A program made the translations under genes and the position numbers. A model generated the notes under the pieces. The model ran no database searches. It was not told where the DNA came from and saw only the letters and a program-made list of their open reading frames with translations. A stretch of DNA of 64,000 nucleotides from Prunella strophiata (Eukaryota; Chordata; Aves; Passeriformes; Prunellidae): positions 57,661,551 to 57,725,550 of the forward strand of contig JAZBQD010000030.1 of NCBI GenBank assembly GCA_036583965.1, written 5' to 3'. Within the stretch, counting starts at the first letter, position 1. Each line of letters begins with the position of its first letter. This document shows positions 59,879 to 64,000 of this stretch, one piece after another.

Positions 59879-62800
59879 TTTGTGAAAAACAAAACACCCC
59901 TACTTACTGTAACCTTCTTCTGTTTTTAATCCCATCTCTTGCAGCATAAAGATCTCCAGCAGATAATGGAAATGGATTATAAATTTGTGGGAAGTTCTCA
60001 GTTTTAGGAGAGAGTAGGTAGATATTGCCTTCCCTCTGATTTATTCTATAATAAAGATTTTTACAGATAGTTTTATTTCATTGAAATATATGTTTATAGC
60101 TGCATGATAGCAAGAGATTATTGTGTTTTCTGAGATTTCTAAGTACAAGTCACATTGGCACCCTTTTTATTACCCACACATATTTAAACACACGCAATCC
60201 TGGACTTCTTTCCATTTATGTTTTCTTGCATGCACTGGATTGGACTAAATACTATGAGATGGGAAGTGCCAGTGCACTGCCAGGAACAATCATTCTTTCA
60301 TGTCTTTCTCCAAAGACACATTGTTCCTTGAAATGAAAGGGGAAATGGGAACTGAAGACTAATAAGCTTTTATGAAAAGAATTTTTAAAGCTTCTAGTAT
60401 AGGTAAACTTAATAAACCTAATAAAACACTGTACTTTTGCCTGCTGTGCTTTTATATATTCTTATAATATGAGATATTTTTATCACTTTGATAGGCGTAA
60501 GGTACCATACTTAGTGATTAGAGGTGTTCCACAATGACATTTGGAGTACACTATAATCAGCAAAATGATCCTTCTGGTTTGTAGCCTTCCTTTGAAGGCC
60601 TGTCACAGCACATGGACATTTTGTCTATTCCGTCTCAATACCATTTTCCTCTGGCTTTCATCTCTTCTTGAAACCACAAAACATAATAGTAAATGGCTTA
60701 ACCAAATGGACTTAAATGTGGCTACCATTATTTTCCTTTGAGGGCCAAACTATTGCAGCTCGGCTGCTGAATGAGGCACAGTGAGGTAACAACGCGCGTA
60801 GCTGCACACAGCAGAGGCAACCGTGAAAAGGATGTGGGAAAAACATGATGACAAGTATCAGGATAATAAAGGGAACAGAATATGAAAGGTTGGCTGGTAA
60901 TCTGTTCTGATCAGAGCAGTACCATGTTTTAACTGTCAGCAGCAAAACTTGAAGTGAACAGACTTCAAAGGAAATGAAAACCCCACTAAGGACATAAAGA
61001 ATTATCCAAAGGTTGCAATGTTATTTGTTTTCTGAGGAAGTTTATCTTGAGCAACCTTTATATTTTTAATAATTAAAACAAAATGCAGCCCAAGAGAAGA
61101 TTAACACTACAGAGCAAGAAAACTACCCCATGCTCATACTGAATAGTTGTATTAACACACTGTAAACTGTGAATTCACCTTTAAATTATGAGTACACTAG
61201 TAATTCCCTTTGAAACTAATCTAATGCTTGTGAAGTAAAAGAGCTATTGTTTGATGCTTTGTTTAACAAGAACATTAATTAAAACTAGTTCAATATCGAT
61301 ATTTTGGATAACTATATGTACTTGTACTACTATACAGTGAGGGATAGAGTACATGCAACAAAAGCACTGCTTTATACTGTGTTTTTTTGTGAAGTAAACT
61401 TTTTTTCTTGTGGAAAAGAGCAGTAGAATGTTTTTACTTTCTTATAGGAGGAGTCACATTTTGTTTCATTAGTACTGTATTGCTTATTAAAGCTCCTTTA
61501 AAAAATGTTGCTATGAATGTTTTGAAGAAATAATAAATAATAATAATTTATTTATTATTAATAACAATAATATAATATTAATAATATACATCACTGTAGA
61601 ATGTCAAAGAACAAACAAAGAAGAATATTATTATCAGCTTCAACTGCAAAGGAAATGTACTTTAATTTGAGACGACTTTCATGAGCATGCTTAAGTCATA
61701 GGCCTTTCATAGAGCTGTATTTGACATTTCAGAAAGAGGAAGCAAAATTGGAAAGGGCAGGCAAGGCCTACCAATGCCAGACTTCAAATATGTATAGAAA
61801 TTGCTGTTGTGTGTACAAACTTTAAACTGTTTTCTAATTCCAATTGAATTCAACAAATTCAATTTTGTTAAGCTGGATTTCTCTGATCCTACTCCAAAAT
61901 TGAATTCACAGAGCTGTAAGAAGAAATTATTGTGTTGGTCTGCTTCTTTGGTCCAGAAACTCAGACTATGTCCAGGGTACACTACAAGATGCTTTATAGA
62001 GATATGAGACAATATAAACCAATTTTTGCCTTTGATTCAGAGTTCTTTTGAAGTTTTGGGTTTCTCAACCTGCACAAAATATTGGGAAAAGGCATTTTGT
62101 ATTACCATTTCTATATGATAGAATTTCTTCACTTCAGATATTATAAAAGCTGAAATACTAATTTATCCAGAGCAGAAGTACATAGGAGGTATTTTTTAGC
62201 TTGAAGATTCAAATCCTCATCAAAAAAGGATGGGAAAAAAAAAGTTCTGACTACCTCTGCCAATTGTATCTGCTCATTCACAAAAAATGTGAAAAACTGT
62301 TGACATAAATAATAGAACTGTCTTGATTTCCCAATAGTCACTTTTTTGTTCTGTCATCATAAGTCCTTATGCTCAAGATTGATACATGGTTTTGAAGAGA
62401 AATATAATCTTAAAAAAAGATGTAGACTTTATCCAAATTTTTCTGAGGGCTCTGTATACAAAATAAGGGCAACATAATAATTTTTTTTAGAAATTAGTAT
62501 GCTATTTCTTTCCTTTTCTCCCATAACTAACTCTAAATAACCAATATGGGCAATATGCAAGATTCCATGTGGAGAGTTAATTATTTACTTATAGAAAAAA
62601 TAGAATGAAAATATTTTTTTTTTCCTTTCCGAAATTCTTTCATAATTAATTTCATCTATTTAACTGAAAGATCACTTACTCTTCCAACCTCACTTACAAT
62701 TAAGAGATATTCATGAAAATCAGCAGTCCTAACCTGTATTGAGTGATCATATATAACACCATGATTTTTATATGCCAAATAATAAGATAGTCAGTCATAC

Positions 62801-63630
62801 ACAGTCCTTCAATCGCAATAAATTATTCCAGTAAAAATAATTAACTTAAAATTCGTGTAATTTTGAATTTAAAATATACATTTGGAATTCATTACTAATT
62901 CTGCTTCTTTAAATTAATAATAAAATTTCACATAAGCTTGTATTTTTATTGCACTTGCTATCAGATTTATGGCAAAAGAAAGTCCTTTAACAGAGTCAGC
63001 ATCTTACATTTCCACTCTAGTTCAAACATTCAGCATATCCAGATACAGTGATAGCTGATGTCCATCCTCAATATATTTATTTCAAAAAATGCAAAACCCT
63101 CTAAATATTTAAAAATGATGACAGTTTTTGTGAATGACATCAGTTATTATAGCAACCTTGCTGTTTGCATGCATTTTTAAATATCTGTTTATAAGGTTTG
63201 AAATATTCTTAAGTCAAAACAAATCCAGAGAAATAATCAGACAAGACATAGACTTAAGTATTTATGTCTCTACATTAATCCTTTCTTTCTCTGATTTTTA
63301 ATTGACATATCTATAGTTTTAGATGTCACACTGAGTGGTATATTATTTAATATACTGTACCAGAATATTGTGATTTTTTTTTTTAAATTTCATACATCTC
63401 TTTTAAATTTTTGGGTCCAAAATGACCAATGGTCAATATATGTTTAGTTAAATACATTTCAGAACTACATTTGGAACTTGAAATAGAATTCCACTATAAA
63501 AAAGCCAAATTTGAGGCCTTTGTTTTTTGTGTCCTTTCATAGGATTTCCATAACAAATTCTAAAAGTTCTGTTACTGATGGTGAAATTGGCAATTGCAAA
63601 AGACAATAGCATAAAGGTTGAGTAGTACTG

Positions 63631-63633
<3 letters not shown>
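59879..63633. other. AT-rich non-coding stretch
   Basis: No gene or named element is recognised. The segment at about 60740-60930 is less AT-rich and has a rare CpG cluster (aacgcgcgta at 60791-60800) and an imperfect palindrome around tctgatcaga (60902-60919). An AAT/ATT-rich self-complementary patch lies at 61528-61588. Short open frames on both strands at 61707-62012 overlap and have no recognisable domain. Confidence 0.5.
61528..61588. repeat. (AAT)n/(ATT)n self-complementary simple repeat
   Basis: AAT units switch to ATT units and back within about 60 bases, so the strand can fold on itself. Confidence 0.85.
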
Positions 63634-63661
<28 letters not shown>

Positions 63662-63689
63662 CAAACAAAAAAAAAAAAACAAAAAACAA
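63634..63689. repeat. Poly(A) tract with C interruptions
   Basis: A28 or so, then A runs separated by single C residues. It explains the Phe-rich minus-strand open frame over 63537-63722. Confidence 0.95.
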
Positions 63690-64000
63690 GCTTGTTACAA
63701 ATATGTGGTCATTCAAGAGCAATAGTTTCTCTAAAATATTAGTCTGCTGGTCATTGTTTTGCTCAGTGTATCTTTCAGGATGGAGCTGTGAATGGCTAAA
63801 GCAGATAAACTATGGAGCTAACTATAAACATTTGGTTATAAATTTAGGGCATTTAAAGAAAAGCCCTAAATTGACACGTATCCTTGTCAATGCCTACCTG
63901 GTCTGTCTGTACTAGTTACAGCTGAAGTGAATGACAAGATTTTGCTCCTTCTTATGACACTTATTCCTCCATCCACTGAATGCAATGGTGGTTGTTATCA
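63690..64000. other. AT-rich non-coding end of the window
   Basis: A short plus-strand open frame at 63703-63915 has no recognisable domain. Nothing else is supported. Confidence 0.45.

Noticed and set aside
1..64000. tRNA or rRNA genes, CRISPR arrays, bacterial operons
   Set aside because: No cloverleaf with A/B boxes, no rRNA signature and no regularly spaced direct repeats were seen. The sequence is vertebrate nuclear DNA.

Overview
The window looks like nuclear DNA from a bird. It is AT-rich and gene-poor, and its recognisable repeats are avian: many truncated CR1 LINE copies, several ending in the ATTCTATG-type octamer that marks avian CR1 3' ends, plus one solo LTR that I match from memory to a widespread avian ERVL-type family. 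No bacterial signals (operons, Shine-Dalgarno sites, CRISPR arrays) are present. The scaffold could be intergenic desert or part of a very long intron; the sequence alone does not decide this. Species and chromosome cannot be named.

Layout: 1-11 kb is AT-rich single-copy-looking DNA with simple repeats and one CR1 relic at 5.2 kb. From 11 to 20 kb there are four CR1-type fragments (11.3, 13.0, 19.2 and 19.8 kb) and an isolated GC-rich block (17.24-18.03 kb). From 20 to 30 kb the DNA is plain except for two GC-rich blocks (24.86-25.86 and 28.85-29.29 kb) that are inverted copies of one unidentified repeat family. From 30 to 42 kb there is an old LINE relic ending beside a hairpin and an A28 tract, a solo LTR (34.77 to about 35.32 kb), and an old CR1 split by a younger CR1 inserted in the opposite direction (39.4-40.45 kb). 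From 42 to 49 kb there are further CR1 ends and a GC-rich, A-tailed block (44.15-44.91 kb).

53.7-59.0 kb is the most interesting part. It holds a well-formed candidate coding exon with strong splice signals on both sides (53842-53967), a near-perfect 89-bp hairpin (55518-55606), a diverged direct duplication (54.72 and 57.05 kb), a second open segment behind an acceptor-like sequence in compatible phase (58621-58853), and a small candidate exon with a signal-peptide-like reading frame (58899-58970). The rest, to 64 kb, is AT-rich DNA with one more CR1 piece and simple repeats.

No complete protein-coding gene, rRNA or tRNA was recognised. Most short open frames here are chance products of AT-rich or GC-rich composition, or lie inside repeats. 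No set of genes in the window can be said to work together; the exon candidates are hypotheses that need RNA or cross-species evidence.
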